Positions 35,403 through 45,301 of a stretch of DNA of 64,000 nt are shown here, piece after piece. The notes under the pieces were generated by a model, which did not search any database, was not told where the DNA came from, and saw nothing but the letters and a program-made list of their open reading frames with translations. How positions within the stretch are numbered: position 1 is the first letter of the stretch; every line of letters begins with the position of its first letter. Source of the DNA: Endozoicomonas gorgoniicola (GTDB lineage Bacteria; Pseudomonadota; Gammaproteobacteria; Pseudomonadales; Endozoicomonadaceae); assembly GCF_025562715.2 (NCBI RefSeq), contig NZ_JAPFCC010000001.1:4392501-4456500 (forward strand), written 5' to 3'. A program made the translations under genes and the position numbers.

Positions 35403-35978
35403 TTAATTAAAAAAACCTTTATTTATTTTTATTTTTTTATGACCAAACACAAAAAAAACTGCCAGCACAGGGATTAAGAGCCATTTCCAGAAACCAAGAC
35501 CAGACCAGAACAGGGTTCCAATACTGAACAGACCGAAAAACACGACAGCAGTCCAAAGTAATGACGCCAGAAAGACCAGTGCTGTAAAGTGTTTCCAGGG
35601 AAGTTTGAAAAAACCACAGGCAGTGTAAACCGGAAGCCTTAGACCAGGGATGACACGCACCAGCAAAATCGTCGCCGTCATTTTTTGCTGAAGCCAGCCA
35701 TGGGCTCGATGGACCGCATCTATATCAAGAAAAGCAGTGAGCCTCGGGATACGATTCAGGTAACGACCCAATACATACAAGCCAAGGTCACCGGTAAAAA
35801 TCCCCAGAAACAGGGCGCTGAACGCCAGTTGAGTGCTGATCAGTCCGTCGGCCCCCAGCAGGGCTGCGGTAAGAATGGCAGCATCTTCCAGAATATAAGT
35901 ACCAATAAGAATGAACAACGCCAGCAGCACTGGACTGTGTGCAACGCTCAATAGTTGTTCATAGAGAAACGACATCAC
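35403..35978 (-). CDS. DedA/VTT-domain membrane protein
   Basis: The 191-residue inner-membrane protein has the VTT pattern: AAILTAALLGADGLIS, FTGDLGLYVLGRYLN, a central LLVRVIPGLRLPVYTACGFFKL with the conserved R-x-x-P-G-x-R, and C-terminal membrane helices. DedA proteins are linked to lipid flipping (undecaprenyl phosphate or phospholipids). It heads a likely DedA - ATP-grasp - YHS - DoxX gene run. Confidence 0.85.
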   Translation of the reverse strand: MMSFLYEQLLSVAHSPVLLALFILIGTYILEDAAILTAALLGADGLISTQLAFSALFLGIFTGDLGLYVLGRYLNRIPRLTAFLDIDAVHRAHGWLQQKMTATILLVRVIPGLRLPVYTACGFFKLPWKHFTALVFLASLLWTAVVFFGLFSIGTLFWSGLGFWKWLLIPVLAVFFVFGHKKIKINKGFFN

Positions 35979-36132
35979 GCTTTCCCGTTTAAATGACTGT
36001 CAATTTTTCGCCACAGATAATCAGGTTATAACGAGGGTCGCCGCAGATTCAATTCGAATTGGCAAAATACTATCCGTCAGCCGCTAAACCATACTGATTT
36101 TTACACCGTCTTTCTTCTCAGGAATAAACATC

Positions 36133-37521
36133 ATGACAGCAAGGATTGCTTTATTTTTATTATTAGCAGGATTCAGCAGCTTCTCACTGGCTCAACAAAT
36201 TGATGGCACCATTCCTCCCCGTCAGGTCACAGACCGGATTGTTGTTCAGTATCACCCTGAGCCAACCTACGGCAATGCCATAGCATTTATCAAACAAGGT
36301 ATTACCAGCGGCTCCTTTGGTGTTGCTGCCGGTAAGCAGAAAGACATCCTGGATCTGGGCTCAAGTGTTAACATTGACGACGCTGTAATACTGGCAAACA
36401 GCCTTAATATCGATCCTCAGGTGGACTTTGCCGAGCCGGATTACATCATGCAGGTCATGCAAATTCCGACCGATTCACGCTTCAGCGAGCAGTGGAACCT
36501 CAAAAACCCGGTGTCCGGAATCAACGCGCCATCTGCCTGGAATATCACAACCGGTGACGAGAATATTATCGTAGGCGTTGTTGATACAGGCGTTTTAAGG
36601 CACTCAGATCTTGTATCTAATCTGGTGGACGGTTATGACTTTGTTAGCCATCCATGGATTGCCAACGATGGCGATGGCAGAGACAATCACCCCAAGGACC
36701 CGGGTGACGGTATTACCCAGATTGGAGCCTGCGGCTCTGTAAATGGCCTTCCTATTCCAAGCCGCCCGATGGACAGCAGCTGGCATGGTACCCATGTTGC
36801 CGGCACTATTGCGGCATTATCCAATAATAACAAGGGGGTCAGTGGGGTTGCCTGGAATACCAAAATCATGCCTCTAAGAGCACTGGGGCGATGTGGCGGC
36901 TACTCCTCCGATATTATCGACGCCATGCTCTGGGCAGCCGGATTTGAAGTCTACGGCCTGCCCAGGAATCCAAAACCGGTTAAAGTCCTTAACCTCAGCC
37001 TTGGCGGCAGCGCTGTAACCTGTCCCAGAATTTATCAAAACGCTTTCAATAAACTGGCTGCAGCCAATATTTCCGTTGTAGTAGCCGCTGGTAATGAAAA
37101 CAGGGATGCATCACTGGCAACACCTGCGAACTGCGACAATGTCATCACAGTGGCCGCCATAGACAGAGAGGGAAACCGCAGCTGGTATTCCAATTTTGGC
37201 AAAAAAGTTGATATCGCCGCCCCCGGAGGCGAAACCCTGAACCTTGCCAACGGCATTTTATCGACATCCAACAATGGAACCACTTCACCCAACCTCGATA
37301 ACTATGAATACTATCAGGGTACCAGCATGGCGACTCCTCATGTCGCAGGTGTTCTGGCATTAATTTTCGCAGTCAATAAATCGCTCACTGCAGCTCAGGC
37401 TAACCAGATTATTCTGGACACCGTCCGGGCATTTCCAGCAGGAACCTGTAATACCACTCTTTGCGGCGCAGGGTTGCTTGATGCCGGAGCGGCTGTACTC
37501 AAAGCACAACAAAGCAAGTGA
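36133..37521 (+). CDS. Secreted subtilisin-family (S8) serine protease
   Basis: The 462-residue protein has a signal peptide (residues 1-20, ending SLA), an I9-type propeptide (DRIVVQYHPEP to about 108) and a catalytic domain. The triad is Asp151 in VVDTGV, His218 in WHGTHVAG and Ser398 in GTSMATPHVAG; the oxyanion Asn is in VVAAGNEN. There is no C-terminal pre-peptidase extension. An extracellular protein-degrading role is likely. A hairpin at 37569-37599 follows. Confidence 0.94.
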   Translation: MTARIALFLLLAGFSSFSLAQQIDGTIPPRQVTDRIVVQYHPEPTYGNAIAFIKQGITSGSFGVAAGKQKDILDLGSSVNIDDAVILANSLNIDPQVDFAEPDYIMQVMQIPTDSRFSEQWNLKNPVSGINAPSAWNITTGDENIIVGVVDTGVLRHSDLVSNLVDGYDFVSHPWIANDGDGRDNHPKDPGDGITQIGACGSVNGLPIPSRPMDSSWHGTHVAGTIAALSNNNKGVSGVAWNTKIMPLRALGRCGGYSSDIIDAMLWAAGFEVYGLPRNPKPVKVLNLSLGGSAVTCPRIYQNAFNKLAAANISVVVAAGNENRDASLATPANCDNVITVAAIDREGNRSWYSNFGKKVDIAAPGGETLNLANGILSTSNNGTTSPNLDNYEYYQGTSMATPHVAGVLALIFAVNKSLTAAQANQIILDTVRAFPAGTCNTTLCGAGLLDAGAAVLKAQQSK

Positions 37522-37568
37522 CGAACAGATATTCTTTTACTAGGTTTTAGTTAAACGATAACGAAATC

Positions 37569-37599
37569 AGCCTGACCGTTTCAGCAGTGCCGTCAGGCT
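37569..37599 (+). terminator. Hairpin behind the subtilase gene
   Basis: The 8-bp stem agcctgac/gtcaggct is followed by a T-poor stretch, shortly before the TonB receptor start. Confidence 0.45.
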
Positions 37600-37623
37600 T
37601 AAGTTATTCCATGGAGTGGAATT

Positions 37624-39747
37624 TTGAAAACACAACTGCTGCCCTCAATTCTGGCTTCCTCCCTGTTTTTTGCCATAAATGCCCATGCTGATCACCCGGC
37701 ACAGGAATCGGAAGATGATGATTTTCTCGATTTCAGTCTTGAAGAACTGATCTCACTGGATATTCCCGATGTCACATCTGTGTCCCGTAAAAAGCAGCGT
37801 TTAATGGATTCAGCAGCGGCTATTTATGTCATCACTTCCGAAGATATCCTGCGCAGTGGCGTGACTTCGATTCCTGAAGCCCTGCGCATGGTACCTGGCA
37901 TGCAGGTCGCCCGAATGAACGGCAACACCTGGTCCATCAGTACCCGGGGATTCAATTACATCTTTGCTAATAAGCTACTGGTACTGATTGATGGCAGAAC
38001 CGTTTACTCACCACTCTTTTCAGGTGTGAACTGGGATGTTCAGGATACCCTGATGGAAGACATTGACCGTATTGAAGTCATCAGGGGGCCGGGAGCAGCA
38101 CTCTGGGGAGCCAATGCGGTTAACGGCGTCATTAATGTCATCACAAAAAAGGCGGCTGACACCCAGGGTAGTCTGGTTTCTTTGGGAGCCGGTAATGAAG
38201 AAAAGGCTTTCGGCGCCTATCGATATGGTGGTGAGTTCGGGGAAACCGGCTTTTACAAAGTTTATGTCAAAACCTTTGAGCGGGACGGTCTGGCAAAAAC
38301 AGACGGCTCTGACGCCAATGATGACTGGAAAATGAAACGGGTCGGTTTCAAGACGGAGTGGAAACCCGCTGCAGATACCGACTTCACGCTACTGGGTGAT
38401 CTCTATGAAGGAACCACCCGGCCCGCTTTAACAATCTTTAAAAACGACGAGCCTTTCGCTGGCGATAAAGGCATGCAGATGTTGGAAAATATAAGTCGTG
38501 ACCAGAGAGGCGGAAACCTGATTGCCCACTGGAAAAAAACGGTGAGCGATACCGAAGACTATTCATTAAGAGCGGTTATCGATGACTACCAGAACTTTGA
38601 TTACCGTGTCACTGAAAAAAGACAGTCCTTCGATATGGAGTTTCAGCATTACTTCCAACCCATTGAAAATCATGACCTGGTCTGGGGACTGAGTTTTCGC
38701 AGGACCTGGTATCAGATGAGTGATATGAGAAATATCATTCACCGGGATGAAAACGGGCAACCAAAAGATTCCCGCCAGGATAATTTATACAGCCTGTTTG
38801 CCCAGGATGACATTACCCTGAACCATCACTGGAACCTGTCATTCAGCGCCCGTTATGAACACAACGAGTTTACCGGCAAAGAGTTTCAACCCAATGCCAA
38901 GCTGACCTGGAAGGTCAATGACAACAGAACACTCTGGGCTTCTGTCTCCAAAGCAGTCAAAACGCCTTCAGTGAGTGAAACGGCTGTTCTTTCTGACAAT
39001 ATCACTTTTGTTAATACGGGCCCCTCCAACGCTATTTTATCCATTGCCGGAAACCAGAAACTCCAATCAGAAGAATTGAATGCGTTTGAACTCGGCTATC
39101 GGGAACAATTCGGATCATTATTCCGACTGGATGTTACCGGATTCTACAACCAATACAAAAACATAGTCGCCTATGTAGAGGCCTCAAAGTGTCCTGACGG
39201 ATCAAGTCTCATTTACCCACTGGGCCCTGATTTCGGTATTTGCCAGCCAAAGAACAATTCACTGATAAGCTTGCCATCAACCCTTATCAATGGGCTTGAT
39301 GCAGCCACCTACGGGCTTGAAATTGTAGCCGACTGGCAGGCAAAAGACTGGTGGAAACTTCAATTGACCTATAGCTGGTTACAAGTTGATGCATCTCCAA
39401 ACAGCAGCAACCCGAGCCTGGCTTATGCTCTAAAGCGAAACGAGTGGCTGGTAGAAGACCTGAACGCTAAACAAACAGCCACCCTCCGTTCCAGCATGAA
39501 CCTGCCAAATCAATGGTACTTCGACTTCTGGATCAGAGGTATGAGCAACATGAAAAATGCTGGCGTACCCGGCTACACGGCACTGGATATGAGACTGGCC
39601 AAAAAAATAAATGACAATCTGGAGTTGTCACTGGTTGCTCAAAACCTCTTTGACAAACAAAGAGCCGAATTCACCGAAGTGTTCAGCGGATTAAGCGCCA
39701 CAGAGATTGAAGAATCCTGGTATGCGCAAATCCGCTGGTCATTTTAA
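37624..39747 (+). CDS. TonB-dependent outer-membrane receptor
   Basis: The 707-residue protein starts at TTG with tggag upstream and has a signal peptide (about residues 1-22). The plug domain shows SAAAIYVITSEDILRSG, IPEALRMVPGMQVARM and VIRGPGAALWGANAVNGVINV. The 22-strand barrel ends in a typical C-terminal aromatic (WYAQIRWSF). The short form, without an N-terminal signalling domain, and the CirA/FepA-like plug suggest siderophore or vitamin uptake, but the ligand is open. It is followed after 23 bp by yfiR and a hybrid kinase, a recurrent trio in marine gammaproteobacteria. Confidence 0.92.
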   Translation: MKTQLLPSILASSLFFAINAHADHPAQESEDDDFLDFSLEELISLDIPDVTSVSRKKQRLMDSAAAIYVITSEDILRSGVTSIPEALRMVPGMQVARMNGNTWSISTRGFNYIFANKLLVLIDGRTVYSPLFSGVNWDVQDTLMEDIDRIEVIRGPGAALWGANAVNGVINVITKKAADTQGSLVSLGAGNEEKAFGAYRYGGEFGETGFYKVYVKTFERDGLAKTDGSDANDDWKMKRVGFKTEWKPAADTDFTLLGDLYEGTTRPALTIFKNDEPFAGDKGMQMLENISRDQRGGNLIAHWKKTVSDTEDYSLRAVIDDYQNFDYRVTEKRQSFDMEFQHYFQPIENHDLVWGLSFRRTWYQMSDMRNIIHRDENGQPKDSRQDNLYSLFAQDDITLNHHWNLSFSARYEHNEFTGKEFQPNAKLTWKVNDNRTLWASVSKAVKTPSVSETAVLSDNITFVNTGPSNAILSIAGNQKLQSEELNAFELGYREQFGSLFRLDVTGFYNQYKNIVAYVEASKCPDGSSLIYPLGPDFGICQPKNNSLISLPSTLINGLDAATYGLEIVADWQAKDWWKLQLTYSWLQVDASPNSSNPSLAYALKRNEWLVEDLNAKQTATLRSSMNLPNQWYFDFWIRGMSNMKNAGVPGYTALDMRLAKKINDNLELSLVAQNLFDKQRAEFTEVFSGLSATEIEESWYAQIRWSF

Positions 39748-39770
39748 ATAGGATGAAGGAGGACTGCTTC

Positions 39771-40337
39771 ATGTCGATTTTTACCAATGCTTCAGCCAAA
39801 GCAACCATAAAAGTAACAACCAAAGTAACAATTATCAGTCTGGTATCTGTAATCCTGTTCAGCTTTCAGTTCAATACAGCCAGGGCAGCCACATCGCCGG
39901 AAGATAAAATTAAAACCGCCATTATTTTTAAACTCACCAAGTTCATCAGCTGGCCAAAAAAGACACAAAGTCTGACCATCTGTGTGCTCGGTGAAGGTTC
40001 CATCAACAATGAGCTCCATAAAATCAATCGCAAGAGCACGATGGGAAGGCGATTGTCAGTCACTCACAGAAACGCTAACTCTCCGTTCGAAAAGCTGTGC
40101 GATGCCTTGTTTATCCATAACATCGACAATGTCACGGTCAAATCGGTTCTGAAACGACTGGAAGGCAAACCTGTTCTCACCATCAGCGATATCCGGTCCT
40201 TCGTTGACTACGGTGGCATGATTGGCCTAAAACGCAGTGGTAAAAAAATCAACTTCTCCATTAACAATACTTCCGCAACCAATGCCAGCTTAAGTATCAA
40301 CTCCAGACTACTGAAGCTGGCTAAAACTGTGAAGTAA
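39771..40337 (+). CDS. YfiR-family periplasmic protein
   Basis: I use ATG 39771, eight bases after aaggagg, giving 188 residues. It has a long hydrophobic N-terminus as a signal segment (VTIISLVSVILFSFQFNTARA) and a YfiR (DUF4154) domain: DKIKTAIIFKLTKFISWP, LTICVLGEGSI, VLTISDIRSFVDYGGMIGL. YfiR proteins hold an inner-membrane sensor in check in the periplasm; the classical partner is the diguanylate cyclase YfiN. Here the next gene is a histidine kinase with a CHASE8-like sensor region, the likely partner. Confidence 0.88.
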   Translation: MSIFTNASAKATIKVTTKVTIISLVSVILFSFQFNTARAATSPEDKIKTAIIFKLTKFISWPKKTQSLTICVLGEGSINNELHKINRKSTMGRRLSVTHRNANSPFEKLCDALFIHNIDNVTVKSVLKRLEGKPVLTISDIRSFVDYGGMIGLKRSGKKINFSINNTSATNASLSINSRLLKLAKTVK

Positions 40338-40339
40338 CG

Positions 40340-43177
40340 ATGATTACCTTCAAAAATCTGCCTATAAAAAAGAAGCTTCGTTATGCCATGCTGATCACGG
40401 CTTATGCCGTGTTGCTGGTGACGCTATCGATCCAGACGGTTAGCGACCTGATCAAATCCCGGTCAGCCCTTGTCAGCAATCTGGAAGTTCTTGCGGAAGT
40501 GATTGGCGCCAACGCCGAAGCTGCACTGGTTTTTGGAGACAGGAAGTCAGCAACAACCCTGCTTAAAGGCTTTGCCTCTGCCACCAATATTCAGTCCGCC
40601 TTCCTGCTGACGTCGGAAGGCAATGTAATGGCTACCTATAACCGCCATGATAGACAACCCTGGTCCATTACCTTTGATGACCTAGAACGCTCTTTAACAG
40701 TATTCAGCAATACACGCCTGCATCTGTACCGTCCAATTTTTATGGACGGAAAATTGATTGGGGCCATTTACATCCAGTCAAACCTGAATCAGCTTTACCT
40801 GCAACTGACCCAGAATCTATTGCTGGCCCTGATCGCCGCGCTGGTGTCCGTTATCCTTGCTTCAATACTGGCCTCAAGGCTGCAGAAACTATTAGGTCAG
40901 CCCATTATTGAGCTGGCAGAAACCATCAGTTCGATGACCGCAAAACAGCAGTATGATCAAAAAGTTCATCGATTTGATGACGATGAAATCGGGCAGCTCT
41001 ACGACGACTTCAATGAGATGCTCATGTGCATCAAAGAGCGGGATCAGCGCCTGCAAAAGCAAAGGGAAACACTGGAGGCCTCTGTCGCAGAGAGAACCCG
41101 GGAACTGCATGATGCTAACCGGGACCTGAAAGAAAATATTTCCGAACTTCGCGAAGCCAAAGAAGCCGCCTTTGGAGCAGCCAAGGCCAAAAGCTCTTTT
41201 CTCGCCAACATGAGCCATGAAATCCGAACCCCGATGAACGGTGTCCTGGGCATGCTTGAACTGTTGAAGGACACTCCGATTGACAGAACCCAGCGGGACT
41301 TTTTGGAAACAGCATACAGTTCAGCGGATGCCCTGCTGCAAATCATTAACGACATTCTCGATTTCTCCAAAATTGAAGCGGGGAAAATGGAGATAGAGAG
41401 CATTGACACCAATATCGCTGAAATAGCTGAAGACGTCTGCGCACTACTGGCTGGTAAAGCGAGAGAAAAACATCTGGAAATCAGTTGCTTCACCGACGTC
41501 GACCTGCCAAACGTACTGAAAGGCGATTCCGTTCGTTTACGACAGGTACTCACTAACCTGGTGGGTAATGCTGTGAAATTCACCGAAACCGGAGAAGTGA
41601 TCGTACGCCTGAATATGGCGGAAAAAACAGCTGACACAGTCAGCGTCGAGTTTATGGTTGAAGACACCGGTATTGGTATTGCAGAGGATGTACTCTCCAA
41701 CCTGTTCAGTGCCTTCACCCAGGCAGACGGCAGCACAACCCGCCGGTTTGGTGGAACCGGCCTGGGGCTGACCATTTCGAAACAGCTCGTAGAACTGATG
41801 GGTGGCTCCATTCAGGTCACCACGGCTGAAGGGCTTGGCTCAACCTTTTCATTCGTACTGGACATGGAAATTTCAGAGTCTGAGCCTTGGCCATCACGGA
41901 AAATCAACCATGCCCTTGATGGAATAAAAGCCCTGGTTGTTGATGACAACACCACGAACCGGGAAATTCTTCGCCACTACCTGACAGCCTGGGGCATTGA
42001 CCATTCAGAGTGTGACAGTGGACAAAAAGCCCTGGACATGATGCAGCAGGCCTTAAAAGACGAGCAACCTTATGAGCTGGTTCTGCTCGACATGGATATG
42101 CCCCACATGGACGGTTTAATGCTGTCCAGAGAAATAGAAAATGACCCGGAGCTGGCAAAATCCAAAAGGATTATGTTGAGTTCTGCCGGTTTCATCACCC
42201 GGGCCAGGCAACAGGAAGTGGGTATTTCCGCCTGTCTCAGTAAGCCTTTCCGGCAATCACGCCTGCTCGATTCAGTCATGCAGATTATGCACGAACACCA
42301 GACTGGCCAGAACGATCAGCACCCGATAGAAAGCAGCAATACCGCCTTTTCATCTTCAATAAGGCTGCTGCTGGTTGAAGACAATATCGTCAACCAGAAA
42401 GTTGCGGTCAGTATGCTGAAAAAGATAGGTCTGTCTGAACCGGATATTGCCATTGACGGCAAGGAAGCGGTCACCATGTCGCAAAGTAAGGAGTATGACC
42501 TGATTCTGATGGATTGCCAGATGCCCGGTATGTCCGGCTACGAAGCCACGGGCCTGATCCGCAAAAGAGAGCAGTCACTTCATCAGCCGAGAATACCGAT
42601 TATTGCCATGACCGCCAATGCAATGCAGGGCGACAGGGAAAAATGTCTGGCAGCGGGTATGGATGACTATCTGTCCAAACCCATAAAATCAGAAATCCTG
42701 CGCAATATGCTGACTCAGTGGCTCTTATTCGATGAAAGAGAGTTCGATGAAAAAGTGTACGATGAAGACCAGACTGAACAAACCGCCGAAGCCTTGCCCC
42801 GGGATACGACAGAAGAAATCAAAGCAGTGACTATCGATAATAATGAGCCGTTGATTGATCAGGACACTTTCAACACCCTCAGGGACATCATGGAAGACGA
42901 GTTCAGCAGCCTCCTCGACAGTTTTTTTGAAAATGCCCCGACCTTGCTGGATGAACTAAAGCAGGCTGCCAGGGCAGCAGACCTGGAAGTGGTAATTCGC
43001 GCCGCTCATACTCTTAAGTCCAGCAGCAGTAACCTTGGGGCAAAACTGCTCTCAGAGATTGCTGACAATATTGAAGTACTGGGGAAAGAGGGAAAACTGC
43101 AGGAAGCATCCAGTTTAATCCCGGGGCTTGAGCAGGCAATGAATCAAACACTGGAAGCCTATCGCCAGCTGAGTTAA
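40340..43177 (+). CDS. Hybrid sensor histidine kinase with two receivers and HPt (BarA-like)
   Basis: This 945-residue protein begins two bases after yfiR. Domains in order: TM1 (residues 15-35), a periplasmic CHASE8-like domain (38-150), TM2 (158-180), HAMP (to about 235), coiled coil, HisKA with phospho-accepting His293 (FLANMSHEIRTPMN), HATPase (NLVGNAVKFTE, DTGIGI, GGTGLGLTI), a first receiver (VVDDNTTNRE, LLDMDMPHMDG), a second receiver (LVEDNIVNQK, LMDCQMPGMSG) and C-terminal HPt (RAAHTLKSSSSNLGA). The architecture is that of a phosphorelay. The output regulator is not in the window. The shared operon suggests that the TonB receptor-YfiR signal feeds it. Confidence 0.94.
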   Translation: MITFKNLPIKKKLRYAMLITAYAVLLVTLSIQTVSDLIKSRSALVSNLEVLAEVIGANAEAALVFGDRKSATTLLKGFASATNIQSAFLLTSEGNVMATYNRHDRQPWSITFDDLERSLTVFSNTRLHLYRPIFMDGKLIGAIYIQSNLNQLYLQLTQNLLLALIAALVSVILASILASRLQKLLGQPIIELAETISSMTAKQQYDQKVHRFDDDEIGQLYDDFNEMLMCIKERDQRLQKQRETLEASVAERTRELHDANRDLKENISELREAKEAAFGAAKAKSSFLANMSHEIRTPMNGVLGMLELLKDTPIDRTQRDFLETAYSSADALLQIINDILDFSKIEAGKMEIESIDTNIAEIAEDVCALLAGKAREKHLEISCFTDVDLPNVLKGDSVRLRQVLTNLVGNAVKFTETGEVIVRLNMAEKTADTVSVEFMVEDTGIGIAEDVLSNLFSAFTQADGSTTRRFGGTGLGLTISKQLVELMGGSIQVTTAEGLGSTFSFVLDMEISESEPWPSRKINHALDGIKALVVDDNTTNREILRHYLTAWGIDHSECDSGQKALDMMQQALKDEQPYELVLLDMDMPHMDGLMLSREIENDPELAKSKRIMLSSAGFITRARQQEVGISACLSKPFRQSRLLDSVMQIMHEHQTGQNDQHPIESSNTAFSSSIRLLLVEDNIVNQKVAVSMLKKIGLSEPDIAIDGKEAVTMSQSKEYDLILMDCQMPGMSGYEATGLIRKREQSLHQPRIPIIAMTANAMQGDREKCLAAGMDDYLSKPIKSEILRNMLTQWLLFDEREFDEKVYDEDQTEQTAEALPRDTTEEIKAVTIDNNEPLIDQDTFNTLRDIMEDEFSSLLDSFFENAPTLLDELKQAARAADLEVVIRAAHTLKSSSSNLGAKLLSEIADNIEVLGKEGKLQEASSLIPGLEQAMNQTLEAYRQLS

Positions 43178-43212
43178 ACGAGCCTCTTTAATAAACAGCA
43201 CCCCATTAAAAG

Positions 43213-43236
43213 AAAACCCCGCATTTGCGGGGTTGA
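43213..43236 (+). terminator. Rho-independent-type hairpin
   Basis: The stem aaccccgca/tgcggggtt, preceded by an A run, lies 35 bp behind the hybrid kinase and ends the receptor-yfiR-kinase operon. Confidence 0.7.
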
Positions 43237-43373
43237 AGAACACTGGACGTACTCCTTTTGGCATCCTGCCTTTTTATTGTGCGTCCTTGCCTCTACAGTC
43301 CTTGTAGATTTTACTCATCCAGTTACTTAACTATAGACTCAAAACTGATCTATCAGTCAACTATCCAGACTGG

Positions 43374-45155
43374 TCAAAATTGTTCATCAGCCATACTGTA
43401 CAATTCTTCTACTCCGGAAGTGGCTGCCGCCAGCAACGCTGAACTCCTCGGTAGCAGTCGTTTATAGAAATAACGTGCAGTGGCTATTTTGGCTTTATAA
43501 AAGTCCTGATCTACAGTACCAGTTTGTAACTGAGCCTGAGCGACCTCAGCCATTCGAGCCCACATCCATCCGTAAGCGACATAAGCAAAACCGTGCAGGT
43601 ATTCAACACAGGCCGCATTAATCGTATTGAGGTTATCTGTGGTTTGTTTTAACAGGGTTTCCGTAGACTGTTCCAACTGAACCAGGGCGCTTTCAAGTGC
43701 AGAAGCAAACTCACTGTTTTCAGCGTTGTTGATGAATGCCCTGACTTCATCAGCAAACAGCCGGAAATAAGCACCGTCGTTAGCCGCTATTTTACGACCC
43801 AGTAAGTCCAGCGACTGTATGCCATTGGTGCCTTCATAAATCTGCGTGATACGCACATCACGAACTAACTGTTCCTGTCCCCATTCGGCAATATAACCAT
43901 GACCACCCAGCACCTGTTGACCGGCAACGCAACATTCCAGCCCCATGTCGGTGAAGAACGCTTTGGCTACCGGTGTTAACAGTGCCACCAGACCTGCCGC
44001 CTTTTGCCTCTCATCATCCTCACCAAATTTGGTTTTATCCAACTGTTGCCCAACGTAGGTTGAAAAAGCCCTGCCCCCTTCATTGAGCGCTTTAATATTC
44101 ATCAGGGTTCGACGAATATCACCATGAACCATTAAAGAATCCGCTTCCTTTTCCGGTTGTGCAGCGCCGGTGGCAGCCCGCCCTTGCAAACGATCTTTGG
44201 CATAAGCCAGAGCATTCTGGTAAGAGCGTTCAGCACTGCCCAGCCCCTGAATACCGACAAACAGACGTTCATAGTTCATCATGGTAAACATGCAGTTCAA
44301 ACCCTTATTCAGCTCTCCCACCAGATACCCTGTTGCCCCGTCAAAATTCATGACGCAGGTGGAAGCCCCTTTAATGCCCATCTTGTGTTCAATGGAACCG
44401 CAGCTGACAGCGTTAGCTTCAGACAGAGAGCCATCCTCGTTTACCTGAATCTTTGGTACCAGAAAAAGAGAGATACCTTTCGGACCTGCCGGTGCGTCAG
44501 GCAGTTTCGCCAGCACTAGGTGAACAATGTTTTCTGACAAATCATGCTCGCCGCCCGTGATGAATATTTTCGTACCGGTAATGCGATAACTGCCATCGTC
44601 TTCTGGAACGGCTTTGGTTCGAATAATGCCAAGGTCTGTCCCGGCATGAGGTTCAGTCAGGCACATGGTGCCAGCCCATTCTCCGGAGTACATTTTGGGC
44701 AGATACAAGGATTTAATCGCTTCAGAAGCATGGGCATCGATAGCCAGAGCCGCACCTGAGGTAAGACTGGGGTAAAGCATAAAACCAAGGTTGGCACCGC
44801 AACTCATTTCATCAAACTGAGCCCCCAGAGCTTTGGGCATACCCATGCCACCAAAGTCAGGGTTGCCACTCAGACCGGTCCAGCCACCTTCGGAGTAGAT
44901 TTGATAGGCTTCTTTAAAACCAGTGGGCGTAGAAACCTTGCCGTCCTGCCAGTGACAGCCCTGTTCATCACCCATTCGATAGAGAGGAGACAGAGTTTTG
45001 GAAACCAGTTTGGCCCCTTCTTCGAGAATGGCGTCAGCGGTTTCCCGGTCGACCAGTTCACTGAGTGATTCCCAGCGAGCCCAGTCAGCAGCGACATCAA
45101 ACACTTCATACAACACAAAACGCATATCACGCAGGGGAGCCTGATAATCAATCAT
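43374..45155 (-). CDS. Acyl-CoA dehydrogenase, DmdC-like
   Basis: The 593-residue protein is longer than ordinary acyl-CoA dehydrogenases because of a C-terminal extension, the architecture of 3-methylmercaptopropionyl-CoA dehydrogenase (DmdC) and related enzymes. Visible parts are the N-terminal MIDYQAPLRDMRFVL, AGTMCLTEPHAGTDLG (FAD/substrate site), YRITGTKIFITGGEHD and the catalytic-Glu region QIYEGTNGIQSLDLLGRK. DmdC acts in DMSP demethylation, plausible for a marine or coral-associated host, but many paralogues oxidise other acyl-CoAs. No other dmd genes are nearby. Confidence 0.85.
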   Translation of the reverse strand: MIDYQAPLRDMRFVLYEVFDVAADWARWESLSELVDRETADAILEEGAKLVSKTLSPLYRMGDEQGCHWQDGKVSTPTGFKEAYQIYSEGGWTGLSGNPDFGGMGMPKALGAQFDEMSCGANLGFMLYPSLTSGAALAIDAHASEAIKSLYLPKMYSGEWAGTMCLTEPHAGTDLGIIRTKAVPEDDGSYRITGTKIFITGGEHDLSENIVHLVLAKLPDAPAGPKGISLFLVPKIQVNEDGSLSEANAVSCGSIEHKMGIKGASTCVMNFDGATGYLVGELNKGLNCMFTMMNYERLFVGIQGLGSAERSYQNALAYAKDRLQGRAATGAAQPEKEADSLMVHGDIRRTLMNIKALNEGGRAFSTYVGQQLDKTKFGEDDERQKAAGLVALLTPVAKAFFTDMGLECCVAGQQVLGGHGYIAEWGQEQLVRDVRITQIYEGTNGIQSLDLLGRKIAANDGAYFRLFADEVRAFINNAENSEFASALESALVQLEQSTETLLKQTTDNLNTINAACVEYLHGFAYVAYGWMWARMAEVAQAQLQTGTVDQDFYKAKIATARYFYKRLLPRSSALLAAATSGVEELYSMADEQF

Positions 45156-45301
45156 AGCGACGGTACTCCTGTTATTGTTATGTGGACAGAGTAGGGTACA
45201 CCCTATCTGTCTTAAAGCACTTTTGCGGTAGACCCGTCGCTATATTACCTGTCAACTACGCCTAAAACACGGATTTTAACATGCGTTTTTGATTCCCTTA
45301 A

